Position numbers and translations under genes: made by a program
Assembly: GCA_035940955.1 (NCBI GenBank)
Contig: DASZEJ010000025.1
Coordinates: 1-64,000 of the forward strand
Reading direction: 5' to 3'
DNA length: 64,000 bases
Source of the DNA: CADCVT01 sp035940955
GTDB lineage: Bacteria > Actinomycetota > Thermoleophilia > Solirubrobacterales > Solirubrobacteraceae
The notes under the pieces: generated by a model
Told to the model about the DNA's origin: nothing
What the model saw: the letters and a program-made list of their open reading frames with translations, nothing else
The model's database searches: none
Shown here: positions 26,445-35,600 of the stretch, piece after piece
How the letters are laid out: each line of letters starts with the position of its first letter
Position numbering within the stretch: the first letter of the stretch is position 1

Positions 26445-27481
26445 ACCAGCTCCCCGAGCTCGCCGGTGCCGGCGACGCCGTCGGCGCGCTCGTTGTCGTC
26501 GATGAGGTCGAGGACCGCCTCCTCGACGGCCGTCTCCGGGATCGCGGGGTCGATCGTCAGGCCGTCGTTGAAGCGGTCGAACACGCGCGGGTCGATGTAC
26601 GAGGCGCGCGCCACCGCGGGCGTGTTGCCGAGGTAGTGCGCGACCTCCTTGATCGCGCGGGTGACGGCGCGCTTGCGGGCGGTCTTCGAGCCGTGCGCGA
26701 GGCCTGAGACGGCGAGCGCGACCGCCGCGAGGACGGTCGCGTTCCAGGTGCGGAAGTCCTTCGCACTGACCGCCAGGCCGGTGACGTCCTTGAGGTAGTC
26801 GTTGATGTCGGCCGAGCGCACGTCGAGCCACCGGCGCCCGCGCCGGTAGGCCAGCAGCTCCGGGCCGCCGCCGCGCCGGGCCTTCAGCCGGCGGACGACG
26901 GCGGCGACGTCCGGGTCGACCACCGACTGCACGCGCTGCTTGCCGTGCTTGGCCGGGTAGTCGAACAGCAGCACGTCGTCGTCGAGCAGCCGCACGTGCT
27001 CCTTGCGCATCGTCGCGAGGCCGTACGTCTCGTTGGTGACCGCGTAGTCCTCCGAGCCGATGCGGAAGAAGCCCTTGTCGAGCAGGCGCACCGCGCACGC
27101 CAGCGTCTGCTCGCGCGAGAGCGGCTCGCCGTGCAGGTCGCGGTCGACCGCCTCGCGCATCGCGGGCAGCGCGCGGGCGAAGCGGACCATGTCGTCGAAC
27201 TTCTCCTGGTCGCGCCGCTGGCGCCAGCGCGGGTGGTAGAGGTACTGCTTGCGCCCGCGGGCGTCGATGCCGGTGGCCTGGATGTGGCCGCCGGGGTACG
27301 GGCAGATCCACACCTCCTTCCACGCGGGCGGGATCACCAGCTCGTGGACGCGCTGGAGCACCTCGGCGTCGTCGACCTTCGTGCCGTCGGCATCGACGTA
27401 CTCGAAGCCCCTGCCGCGGCGCCGGCGGCGGATGCCGGGCCCGGCTGGGTCCGAGCGGCGCAGGCGGATCGGCGGCGGCAC
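26432..27481 (-). CDS. DNA topoisomerase IB (poxvirus-like)
   Basis: A 349-residue type IB topoisomerase that relaxes supercoils through a 3'-phosphotyrosine. The N-terminal domain is GRGFEYVDADGTKVDDAEVLQRVHELVIPPAWKEVWICP, a family hallmark. The catalytic domain has RIGSEDYAVTNETYGLATM with the first active-site Arg, KDFRTWNATVLAA, and the nucleophile Tyr295 in RASYIDPRVFD. The GTG start is 9 bases after the Ku stop, so it is the second gene of a Ku-TopIB operon. It is the usual bacterial length. Confidence 0.95.
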   Translation of the reverse strand: MPPPIRLRRSDPAGPGIRRRRRGRGFEYVDADGTKVDDAEVLQRVHELVIPPAWKEVWICPYPGGHIQATGIDARGRKQYLYHPRWRQRRDQEKFDDMVRFARALPAMREAVDRDLHGEPLSREQTLACAVRLLDKGFFRIGSEDYAVTNETYGLATMRKEHVRLLDDDVLLFDYPAKHGKQRVQSVVDPDVAAVVRRLKARRGGGPELLAYRRGRRWLDVRSADINDYLKDVTGLAVSAKDFRTWNATVLAAVALAVSGLAHGSKTARKRAVTRAIKEVAHYLGNTPAVARASYIDPRVFDRFNDGLTIDPAIPETAVEEAVLDLIDDNERADGVAGTGELGELVQAA

Positions 27482-27490
27482 GCGGGTGGA

Positions 27491-28369
27491 CTACCCGCTC
27501 TTCGCCGCCGCCTTGCGCTTCGGCGCCGCCGCGCGCTTGCGCTGCGGGGCCTTCTTCTTCCCGGGCTCGGTCGGCTCGGGGTCGCCGTCGCGCGCCTGGA
27601 CGGCCTCCAGCGACGCCTTCAGCGCCGACATCAGGTCGGGGACCGGCGCGGCCTCCTCGGCGTCGGGCTGCACGGCGATCTCCTCGCCGGCGGCCTTGCT
27701 CTCGATGAGCTGGAGCACCTTCTCCCGGTACTCGTCCTTGTAGCGCGCCGGGTCCCAGTCGGCGGCGAGCGACTCGACGAGCTGCTTGGCGATCGCCAGC
27801 TCGCGCTCGCCGATCTCGACGTCCTCGTCGGGCAGGTCGTCGAGCCGGTCGGTCGGGACGATCTCGTCGGCGTAGACGAGCGTCGCCATCTGGAGGACGT
27901 CGCCGGACGGTCGGAGCGCGACGATCGCCTGCTTCTGGCGGATGACGACGGTGCCGATCGCGACCTTGCCCGTCTCGCGCATCGCCTCGAGCAGCAGCTT
28001 GTACGGCTTGGACCCGCCGGCGCCCGGCGCCAGGTAGTACGGGTGGTCGTAGAAGATCGGGTCGATCTCCACCAGGTCGACGAAGTCGAGGATGTCGATC
28101 GTCTTCGTCCGCCGCGGCTCGAGCGCCTCGAGCTCCTCGGGCTCGACGACGACGTAGGAGCCCGGGGCGATCTCGTAGCCCTTGACGAGCCGCTCGTACG
28201 GGACCTCCTCCCCGCTGAGCGGGTTGACCCGCTTCTGCTGGATGCGGACGTTGCCCTCCGAGTCCAGCTGGTTGAAGCGCACGGTCCTGCGCTGGACGGC
28301 GGAGTACAGCCTGACGGGGACGTTCACGAGCCCGAACGAGATCGCACCGGTCCAGATAGCACGGGGCAT
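27491..28369 (-). CDS. ku: Ku protein of bacterial non-homologous end joining
   Basis: A 292-residue Ku (MPRAIWTGAISFGLVNVPVRLYSAV...). The Ku core runs to about residue 250, with signatures VRFNQL, RVNPLSGEEVPYERLVKGYE and LVYADEIVPTD. A Lys/Arg/Pro-rich tail (GKKKAPQRKRAAAPKRKAAAKSG) resembles the basic C-terminal extensions that help DNA bridging. It binds double-strand ends and recruits LigD. No ligD is in this window, so the ligase is encoded elsewhere or absent. A TACCTT box lies 8 bases upstream of the start. Confidence 0.96.
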   Translation of the reverse strand: MPRAIWTGAISFGLVNVPVRLYSAVQRRTVRFNQLDSEGNVRIQQKRVNPLSGEEVPYERLVKGYEIAPGSYVVVEPEELEALEPRRTKTIDILDFVDLVEIDPIFYDHPYYLAPGAGGSKPYKLLLEAMRETGKVAIGTVVIRQKQAIVALRPSGDVLQMATLVYADEIVPTDRLDDLPDEDVEIGERELAIAKQLVESLAADWDPARYKDEYREKVLQLIESKAAGEEIAVQPDAEEAAPVPDLMSALKASLEAVQARDGDPEPTEPGKKKAPQRKRAAAPKRKAAAKSG

Positions 28370-28377
28370 CGCTGGTA

Positions 28378-28383
28378 AAGGTA
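28378..28383 (-). promoter_or_regulatory. -10 element TACCTT for the Ku-TopIB operon
   Basis: TACCTT ends 8 bases before the ATG at 28369, leaderless geometry. It would drive both ku and the topoisomerase gene. Confidence 0.5.
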
Positions 28384-28464
28384 CCGGCGCGATCCGGGTT
28401 CGCCTCCTTCTGGCACGGGATGTTGCGCGCGGGTTTCCGGCGCGTTCCCTCCCGCCCGCCGGCG

Positions 28465-29073
28465 TCAGGCGGTCGGCGCGCGCGTCCACACCCGGCGGTC
28501 GCGCTCGAGCTCCATCTCGCCGGCGATCGCCTCGGCGAGCGTGGCGCCCCACTCGCGCTCGACGAGGTGCAGCGCGAGGTCGAGGCCCGACGTGACGCCG
28601 CCGGCGGTGACGAGGTCGCCGTCGTCGACGACGCGCGCGTCGATCACCTCGGCGCCGCTGGCGCGCAGGTCGTCGAGCGCGCCTTTGTGGGTCGTCGCCG
28701 GGCGGCCGGCGGTGAGGCCCGCGGCGGCGAGCACCATCGCGCCCGTGCAGACGGAGGCGACGTGCGCGCCGTGTGCGTGCAGCTCGGCGAGGCGGGCGGG
28801 CAGCTCGCCGCGCTCGGCCTCGGCCCGTGCGCCGGCCGGCGCGCGGTCGTTCCACCCGCCGCCGGGGACGATCACGAGGTCCGCCTCGCGCGTGAGGCCG
28901 CGGTCGACCGTGACGCGCAGCCCGTGCGAGGCGGTGACGACGCCTCCGCCGTCGGCGCCGACCAGCTCGACCTCGAGGTCGTCGACCGCGTGCGCCGCGT
29001 TGCGCAGCACCTCGAACGGCCCGATCGCGTCCAGCTCGTCGAAGCCGTCGAAGACCACGATCTCGATCCGCAT
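28465..29073 (-). CDS. DJ-1/PfpI family protein
   Basis: A 202-residue glutamine-amidotransferase-like protein. The nucleophile elbow carries Cys109 (ASVCTGAMVLAAAG), with the conserved Asp near the N-terminus (FDGFDELDAIGPFEV) and the following TAGGVTSGLDLAL. The layout matches the GATase1 proteins related to isonitrile hydratase and to the N-terminal domain of AraC-type regulators, but no HTH domain is attached. The enzymatic role is unknown; oxidative-stress roles are common in the family. Confidence 0.88.
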   Translation of the reverse strand: MRIEIVVFDGFDELDAIGPFEVLRNAAHAVDDLEVELVGADGGGVVTASHGLRVTVDRGLTREADLVIVPGGGWNDRAPAGARAEAERGELPARLAELHAHGAHVASVCTGAMVLAAAGLTAGRPATTHKGALDDLRASGAEVIDARVVDDGDLVTAGGVTSGLDLALHLVEREWGATLAEAIAGEMELERDRRVWTRAPTA

Positions 29074-29146
29074 CGCCCCATCCTGTCACCCCCGCGGGCG
29101 GCCCGGGCCGCGTACCCGCGCCCGTTTCGGGGCAGCCCCTCCGGCG

Positions 29147-29152
29147 TAGCCT
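29147..29152 (+). promoter_or_regulatory. -10 element TAGCCT of the ferritin-like gene, leadered
   Basis: TAGCCT lies 28 bases before the ATG at 29181. The leader contains AAGGAGGA, the best Shine-Dalgarno in the window. A GGGGC-A-GCCCC inverted repeat (29129-29139) lies just upstream of the -10 box and could be an operator. Confidence 0.5.
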
Positions 29153-29180
29153 CGAACCTCGATCGACAAGGAGGACCGGC

Positions 29181-29699
29181 ATGGCAACCGCAGCCCCCCG
29201 CTCCGCCGCCCAGGGCATCCTGTCCGACGACCGGCGCGAGCAGCGCGAGCACATCATCCGGCTGCTCACCAAGGCGTACTGGATGGAGCTCGAGACGGTG
29301 ATGAGCTACATCGCCAACTCGACGAACCCGGACGGCCTGCGCGCGCAGGAGGTCATCGAGTCGCTGCAGACCGACATCCAGGAGGAGCTCGGGCACGCGC
29401 AGCAGTTCGCCGCGCGGATCAAGGAGCTGTACGGCGTCGTGCCCGGCTCGATGGAGTTCACGCCCGAGCAGACGTTCCTGCAGCCGCCCGAGCGCCAGAC
29501 CGACATCGTCCACGTCATCAAGGGCGTGATCGAGGCCGAGACCGGCGCCATCGAGCACTACAACGCGATCATCGAGGCCACCGAGGGCATCGACCCGGTC
29601 ACGAACGACATGGTCGTCGCGATCCTCCGCGACGAGGAGGGCCACCGGCGGCTCTTCGAGGGCTTCCTCCGCGAGTTCGAGGTCGAGGGCCTCGCGTAG
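29181..29699 (+). CDS. Ferritin-like di-iron protein
   Basis: A 172-residue four-helix-bundle protein. The di-iron ligands of a ferritin/bacterioferritin-type centre are visible: Glu38 (YWMELETVMSY), Glu69-x-x-His72 (EELGHAQQF), Glu120 (IEAETGAIEHY) and Glu152-x-x-His155 (RDEEGHRRLF). No haem Met or obvious ferritin C-terminal helix is apparent, so it may be a Dps- or rubrerythrin-like iron or peroxide protein. A strong ribosome binding site suggests high expression. The palindromic repeats start at its stop codon. Confidence 0.85.
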   Translation: MATAAPRSAAQGILSDDRREQREHIIRLLTKAYWMELETVMSYIANSTNPDGLRAQEVIESLQTDIQEELGHAQQFAARIKELYGVVPGSMEFTPEQTFLQPPERQTDIVHVIKGVIEAETGAIEHYNAIIEATEGIDPVTNDMVVAILRDEEGHRRLFEGFLREFEVEGLA

Positions 29700-29700
29700 A

Positions 29701-29779
29701 GGGGTCAGACCCCCTGAGCCGGCACGACTGAGGGGGTCAGACCCCTTGAGCCGGCACGACTGAGGGGGTCAGACCCCTT
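29701..29779. repeat. Three palindromic repeats GGGGTCAGACCCC in a 32-base tandem array
   Basis: Cores lie at 29701-29713, 29733-29745 and 29765-29777. The last two are part of an exact 32-base tandem unit (29715-29746 and 29747-29778). The array lies between the stops of two convergent genes. It is the same family as 7658-7767. Confidence 0.9.
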
Positions 29780-29798
29780 GAGTCGGGCGGACTGAGAT

Positions 29799-29993
29799 CT
29801 ACTCGGCCGGGTCGGCCGGGACCTCGGGCTCCGGCACCGGGTCGCTCGGCACGGTCGGCGACTCGGGCACCGCGGGGCTGATCGGCTCGGCCGGCGTGCC
29901 GGGCGTGTCGGGCGCCGTCGGCACGCCCGGCGCGTCGGGGACGGCGGGCTGCGCCGGATCGACCGGCGGCGGGACTTCGAGCGTGACGGTCAT
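29799..29993 (-). CDS. Small Pro-rich acidic protein, doubtful
   Basis: A possible 64-residue protein (MTVTLEVPPPVDPAQPAVPD...) made almost wholly of Pro, Ala, Val, Glu and Asp in a PxxP-like pattern. It begins 10 bases after the stop of the HAD gene and may be co-translated. Weak support: the start has only a poor GAGCGGC ahead of it, and low-complexity frames arise easily at this base composition. Without it, 29780-30002 would be noncoding. No function is proposed. Confidence 0.4.
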   Translation of the reverse strand: MTVTLEVPPPVDPAQPAVPDAPGVPTAPDTPGTPAEPISPAVPESPTVPSDPVPEPEVPADPAE

Positions 29994-30002
29994 GCCGCTC
30001 GG

Positions 30003-30653
30003 CTACCCGAGCGCCGTGTCGCCGATGCGCTCGCGCAGCTCGGGGATCGACTCGAAGACCTGCGCGGCGCCCGCGTCGCGCAGCTCGCCGGCTGAGAAGC
30101 CGCCGGTCATCACCGCGATCGTCTCGATGCCGGCACGGCGGGCGGCCTCGACGTCCCACGGTGTGTCGCCGACCATCACGGCGTCCTCCGTGCCCGCCTT
30201 CTCCATCGCCGCGCGCACGAGGTCCGGCTCCGGCTTGGTCTGCTCGACGTCGTCGGACGTCGTCCAGCCGTCGGCCAGCTCGCGCGCGTCGAGCAGGTCG
30301 AGGTAGTGCTCGACGTCGCTGCCCTTGGCCGAGCTGGCGAGGATCACCGTCCTGCCGCGCTCGCGCAGGTCGGCGATCAGGTCGCGGGCGCCCTCGAGCG
30401 GCTCGCACTCCTCGATCATCGCCTTGAACAGCGCCTTCTCCGCCGCGCGCACGTCGTCGCCGATCTCCTCCGCCCTCTCCTCCCCCACCATGTGCGGGAC
30501 GAGCTGGTCGCCGCCCATCCCGATCGCCCGGTGCAGCTTCCACACCGGCAGCACGACCCCGTGCTGGCGGAACGCGCGGTACCACGCCAGCGCGTGCTGG
30601 TAGTTCGTGTCGACGAGCGTGCCGTCGACGTCGAGGATCGCCGCGCGCGCCAC
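30003..30653 (-). CDS. HAD-superfamily phosphatase (phosphoglycolate/beta-phosphoglucomutase-like)
   Basis: A 216-residue HAD hydrolase. Motif I is LDVDGTLVDTN with the nucleophile Asp, motif II is VILASSAKG, the motif III Lys is in EQTKPEPDLV, and motif IV is VMVGDTPWDVEAARRAG. The helical cap between motif I and II makes it a subclass I phosphatase acting on a small sugar or glycolate phosphate; the substrate is unclear. The GTG start shares one base with the sigma-factor stop (TAGTG), so the two are translationally coupled. Confidence 0.9.
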   Translation of the reverse strand: MARAAILDVDGTLVDTNYQHALAWYRAFRQHGVVLPVWKLHRAIGMGGDQLVPHMVGEERAEEIGDDVRAAEKALFKAMIEECEPLEGARDLIADLRERGRTVILASSAKGSDVEHYLDLLDARELADGWTTSDDVEQTKPEPDLVRAAMEKAGTEDAVMVGDTPWDVEAARRAGIETIAVMTGGFSAGELRDAGAAQVFESIPELRERIGDTALG

Positions 30654-31459
30654 TACTGCTCGGTGCTCCCGCCGGGAAGGTGGCGCTCGGCGGCCAGGCC
30701 CGCGGTCCGCAGCCGGGCGAGCGACTGGCGGATGAGCCGGGAGACCTGCATCTGCGAGACGCCGATGCGCTCGCCGATCTCCGCCTGCGTGAGGTCCTCG
30801 ACGAAGCGCAGGCGCAGCACCTCGCGCTCGCGCGGGGTGATCGCCGCCATCAGCCGCTCGAGCGTCGCGCGCTGCTCGGCGAGGCCGAACCCGGCCTCGG
30901 TGGTGCCGAGCGCGTCGGCGAGGCTGTCGCCGCCCTCGTCGTCGCTGCTGCGGGGCGCGTCGAACGACGTGGCCCGGTAGGCGCCGGCGGCCTCGAGCGC
31001 CTCGAGCACGTCCTCCTCGCCCGCGTCGACGGCCTCGGCGATCTCGGGCACCGACGGCTGGCGGCGCAGGTCGCGGCTGAGCGTGGCGACGGCCTTGTCG
31101 ACCTTCAGGGCCAGCTCCTGCAGGTCGCGCGGGACGCGGACCGACCAGGTGCGGTCGCGGAAGTGGCGCTTCAGCTCGCCCAGGATCGTCGGGACCGCGT
31201 AGCTCGAGAACGCGACCTCACGGCGCGGGTCGAACCGGTCGATCGCCTTGATGAGCCCGAGCGAGGCGACCTGGACGAGGTCGTCGAGCGGCTCGTCGGC
31301 GCGCTGGTAGCGCCGGGCGAGCTGGCGGGCGAGGGGCAGGAAGCGCTCGGCGAGCTGGTCGCGCGCGGCCTGGTCGCCCGCCTGCAGCCGGACGAACAGC
31401 TCCCGGTCCTCGGCCTCGCGCTCGGGGCCGCTCGACGCCGCGGCGGAGCGACGCTGCAT
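30653..31459 (-). CDS. SigB/SigF/SigG-type RNA polymerase sigma factor
   Basis: A 268-residue group 3 sigma factor. Region 2 is LDDLVQVASLGLIKAIDRFDPRREVAFSSYAVPTILGELKRHFRD, region 3 is around DLRRQPSVPEIAEAVDAGEEDV, and region 4 is ITPREREVLRLRFVEDLTQAEIGERIGVSQMQVSRLIRQSLARL. This subfamily is governed by RsbW-type anti-sigma factors and STAS antagonists; such genes lie 5-6 kb away at 24764-26444. The ATG at 31459 was chosen because homology begins soon after; no good ribosome binding site is visible. Target promoters cannot be assigned. Confidence 0.93.
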   Translation of the reverse strand: MQRRSAAASSGPEREAEDRELFVRLQAGDQAARDQLAERFLPLARQLARRYQRADEPLDDLVQVASLGLIKAIDRFDPRREVAFSSYAVPTILGELKRHFRDRTWSVRVPRDLQELALKVDKAVATLSRDLRRQPSVPEIAEAVDAGEEDVLEALEAAGAYRATSFDAPRSSDDEGGDSLADALGTTEAGFGLAEQRATLERLMAAITPREREVLRLRFVEDLTQAEIGERIGVSQMQVSRLIRQSLARLRTAGLAAERHLPGGSTEQ

Positions 31460-31571
31460 CAAGGTGACTGGCGGTCGGCTGCGGGCACGTCCCCCTGCTC
31501 GTTCCCGTCGCGGCCTCAGTCCAACCCCGCCCCGCTGCTTCCCGCCGCAGCCTGCGGGTAGCCACCCCGGC

Positions 31572-32522
31572 ATGGAGCGCCCAGCGCTGAAGACGTCGCT
31601 CGTCCAGGCGGTGAAGATGTTCCGCCAGCACCAGATGACCGACTGGGCGGCGGCGATGACGTACTACCTCGTCATGTCGCTGTTCCCGGGGCTGCTGATC
31701 GCCGTGTCGGTCCTCGGGCTCGTCGGCGACCGGACGCTGGTCACCGACGCGACGGAGTACCTCGGCGACGCCGGCGCGCCGGGGACGGTGGTCAACGCGG
31801 TGCGCGACTCGCTGCGGACGCTGATCGAGACGTCGGAGGCCAAGGCGGGCGTGGCGCTCGTGCTCGGCCTGGCGCTCGGGATCAACGGGGCGTCGGGGGC
31901 GTTCGGGGCGGCGGGGCGGGCGCTGAACGTCGTGTACGCGGTCGACGAGGACCGCAGCTACGTCCGCCGCAAGCTCGTCGACGTCCTCTGGACGCTGCTG
32001 GTGATCGTGCTGGGCGTCGTGGGGCTCGTGTGCGTGCTGCTCGGCGGCGACGTGGCGAAGGACCTGTTCGGGAGGATCGGGCTGGGCGAGACCGCCGGCG
32101 CGGTGTGGACGTACGCTCGCTGGGTCGGCGCCCTGGCGGCGATGATGGTGACGTTCGCGATCATCTACGCGTTCGCGCCGGACCTGCCGCAGCGGCGCTT
32201 CCGGTGGATCTCGCCGGGGGCGGTCCTCGGGGTCGTGATCTGGCTGGCGGCGTCCGGCGGGTTCTTCTTCTACGTCTCGAACTTCGGGAACTACGGCGCG
32301 ACGTACGGGGCGTTCGCGGGCGCGGTGATCCTGCTGCTGTGGCTGTACATCACGAGCAACGCGTTCCTGCTCGGCGGCGAGCTGAACGGGGCGATCGAGC
32401 GGGCGCAGATCGCGGGCCGCGGCGGCCCGCCACCGCCCTCGCCGCCTCCGTCGCGGGCCGACCCGGCGCCGGCGGGCGTGGCGCCGCCGGCGGCGCGGGA
32501 CGCGAGCGACGGCGACGGGTAG
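31572..32522 (+). CDS. YihY/virulence factor BrkB family membrane protein
   Basis: A 316-residue integral membrane protein with about six transmembrane helices. Family marks are DWAAAMTYYLVMSLFPGLLIAVSVLGLVG at the N-terminus, INGASGAFGAAGRALNVVYAVDEDRSYVRRKL in the middle, and GGFFFYVSNFGNYGATYGAFAGAVILLLWLYITSNAFLLGGELNGAIE at the C-terminal end, followed by a Pro-rich cytosolic tail. Function in bacteria is unsettled. The ATG at 31572 is preferred over upstream in-frame starts because the family begins there and a TAGCCA box ends 7 bases upstream (31559-31564, lacking the final T). Confidence 0.93.
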   Translation: MERPALKTSLVQAVKMFRQHQMTDWAAAMTYYLVMSLFPGLLIAVSVLGLVGDRTLVTDATEYLGDAGAPGTVVNAVRDSLRTLIETSEAKAGVALVLGLALGINGASGAFGAAGRALNVVYAVDEDRSYVRRKLVDVLWTLLVIVLGVVGLVCVLLGGDVAKDLFGRIGLGETAGAVWTYARWVGALAAMMVTFAIIYAFAPDLPQRRFRWISPGAVLGVVIWLAASGGFFFYVSNFGNYGATYGAFAGAVILLLWLYITSNAFLLGGELNGAIERAQIAGRGGPPPPSPPPSRADPAPAGVAPPAARDASDGDG

Positions 32523-32618
32523 GGGGATGCGGGCGGCGCGGGGCGTGCCGACGGCGACGACGGTCAGGGCACGCCGGCCGCGCAGGCGCGCCCGCGCGGG
32601 ACGCGCCGCCGGCGACGG

Positions 32619-35600
32619 TCAGGGTGCGGCGGCGATCGGCAGCTCCCGGCCGGTGAGCTCCTCCGGGTGGAGGCACAGCGCGCGGCGGGCGGGGCACCCG
32701 GCGCACAGGTCGGCGTGCGGCGCGTCGCTGACCGGGAACTCACCGGCCAGGGCGCCGTGCGCCAGGGCGTGCAGCTTGGCGCGGAGCCGCTCGGCGTCGT
32801 CGGTCGTGAAGCGCGTGACGACCGGCTCGTCCGGCCGCTCGAGGAACGCGTACGCGACGTCCACGGCCGGGTGGTTCGCGGCGAGCGCCGCGAGCGCGTA
32901 GGCGCGGCGCTGGACGCCGTAGTCGCGCTCCACGAGCTCGTGGAGGTCGGCGCCCGGGGCGACGCGGTCGGTCTTGTAGTCGACCACCAGCGCAGTGCCA
33001 TCCGGGTCTTCGGCGAGGACGTCGACCACGCCGGTCAGCAGCGCGTCGCCGAGGGGCAGCGCGAACGGGTGCTCGCGGCGGACGCGGTGTGCGGTCGCGA
33101 CGCGCCGGGCGAGCGGCATGGCGGTGAAGCCGGCGACCAGCGCGGCGAGCTGCTCGCGCTCGGCGGCGGCCGGCACGACGCCGTGGCGGGCCGCGGCGGC
33201 GGCGATCAGCCGCTCGGCGTCGCGGTGCGGGTCGGCGCCGCGCAGGTCCAGCTCCTCGAGCGCCTCGTGGACGAGGGTCCCGCGGACGCGCCCCTCGAGC
33301 CCGCCGCCGCCGGAGCGCCGAGCCGGCGCGTCGTCCTGCGGCAGCCCCAGCACCCGCTCGACGTAGAAGCGGTACCCGCAGCGGCGCCACTGCTCGAGGG
33401 CCGAGTAGGAGAGCGAGCGCACGGCGGGCGGCGGCGGTGCCGGCGCGGGCAGCGGGGCCCGCGCGGGCGGAGCAGGCGCGACCGGAAGGTCCGCCCCGGC
33501 GGGCGCGAGCGACTCCGCCCGCAGGACGCGGCCGACGGTCGCGGGGGTGTTGACGGCGCAGCGCAGGCGGGCGGCGGGCGCCGCGGCACCCCGGGCGCGG
33601 CGAGTCGCGCCCCCGACGCGAGTCGCTTCGTCGCCGTCGCCGCCACTGGGGTCGTCGGGATCCTCCCCGACCGCTCCATCGAGCACGACGACCCGATCCG
33701 GGTCGTCCTCCGGGGGCAGCGCCGCGAGGCCGTCGAGGAGCGCGGGGCCGAGCCAGGCGAGCGGCGGGGCTCCGGGGCCGTCCGCCGGCCAACGGTCGAG
33801 GTCGGCGCCGCCGCTGAGGATGAGGCGCCGCTCGGCGCGGGTGAGCGCGACGTAGAGGATGCGGTCCTCCTCGCGGCGCTCCTCCTCGCGGCGGCGGTCG
33901 CGCAGGGCCGTGTAGTCGAGCGCGGGCTCGGAGCTGCCGTCGAGGTGGCTGAGGCGCAGGCCTACGGCCCTGTCGCGGACGAGGAGCGCGGGCGCGTCGG
34001 TCGACGTCCGCCGGCCGAGGTCGGCCACGCACACGACCGGGAACTCGAGCCCCTTCGCCGCGTGGATCGTCATCAGGCGCACGGCCCGCGCGTCGCCCAG
34101 CTCAACGGGCGCGTCGGCCTCGCGCGCGTCGGCCTCGAGCTCCGCGCTCGCGCGATCGACGAGCCCGCGCACGTCGCTGCCGTGCACGCGCTCGTGCTCG
34201 GCGGCGAGCCGTAGCAGCTTGTGGACGTTCGCGAGCCGCCGCGCGCCGCCCGGAAGCCGCAGGACGTGCAGGTCGTAGTCGCTCGCCTCGATCGCCCGCC
34301 GCAGCAGCGCGTCGAGCGGCAGCCGCGCCACCAGCGCCCGCTCGTGCGCGAAGCGGTCGCGGAAGGCGGCGAGCCGCTCGCGATCGGCCGGGGCAAGCCG
34401 GCCGGGGAGCGCGGCGGCGAGGGCGTCGAGCGAGCGGTCGGGCGCGGGCGGCGCGGGCGCGGGCGGCGCGGGCGCGTCCGGCGCGGCGGCCAGGGCGTCG
34501 AGCGAGCGCTCCGGAGCGGCCGGCGCGGGCGCGTCCGGCGCGGCGGCGAGCGGGCGGTCGGGCGCGGTCGCGGCGGCCGGCCGCTCGGGGCCGCCGAATG
34601 CCGCTTCGATCAGGCGCCACGCCCGGCCGGTTCCCGCCTCGGCGATCAGCGCGAGGGCGTCGGTGGAGAGGCCCGCGAGTGGGGAGGCTAGGACGCCGTA
34701 GAGCGCCTGCTCGTCGCTCGGGTTCGCGAGGGCGGCGAGCCAGGCGCAGAGGTCGCGGACGACCTGGCGGCCCCAGTAGCCGCGGCCTCCGGAGGCGAGC
34801 GTCTGCAGGCCGGCGTCCTCCAGCGCGCGCTCGTAGACGGGCAGGTCGCCGATCGCCCGTACGAGGACGACGATCTCCTCGGGCGCGGCCTCGCCCGCGT
34901 CGACGAGCTCGCGGACCCGCTGCGCGAGGAGCCGCGCCTCCGCGTGGCGCCACCGCTGCGCCCGCGGCAGCGCGCCGAGCTCGACGCCGTCCCACCCCTG
35001 CGTCCCGGTGAGCAGCAGCTCGACCCGCGGCTCCCCGCGAACCTCGCCCTCCACCCCGGGCACGAGCGGCGCGAAGCCCTCGCCGAACCGCTGGCCGAAC
35101 GCCGCGTTGACCGCCGCGAGGATCTCCGGGTGCGAGCGGAAGTTGACCGTCAGCGCGAGCGCCCGGTCGCGCTCGGCGAGGAGCGCTCGCCGCTCGCGGA
35201 AGACGCCCACGTCCGCGTGGCGAAAGCCGTAGATCGCCTGCAGCTCGTCGCCGACGAGGAACCGCGGCGCGTCGAGCAGGTCGAACAGCTCGATCTGGCG
35301 CGGGTTGGAGTCCTGCAGCTCGTCGACCAGCACGCGCTCGAACCGCTCCGCGTAGGCGTCGCGCACAGGCGCCGAGTCGCGGAGGAGGTCGCGCGCGAGC
35401 AGCTCGAGGTCGTCGAAGTCGAGCGCGGACCGCGCCCGCTTGCGCGCCGCGTACGCCTCGCCGTAGCGCCGCAGGAGGTCGTCCAGCTCGGCGAGCGCCG
35501 CCGTCGCCCGGTGGCGCGCGCAGGCGGCGGCGAACGCCTCGCGCACGCGGAGGTACTCCGTGCACGCGTCGCCCTTCAGCGCGCGCGTGCCGCCCGGCTT

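Noticed and set aside
29715..29778. Two exact 32-base tandem units that look like CRISPR repeats
   Set aside because: There are no spacers between the units, only two copies, and no cas gene in the window. They belong to the palindromic GGGGTCAGACCCC family.
31545..31571. GCTT-N15-GGGTAG before the YihY gene as a SigB/SigF-type promoter
   Set aside because: The GGGTA motif recurs before many unrelated genes because of the general GGTAG-type -10 context, so it does not mark a SigB regulon by itself.
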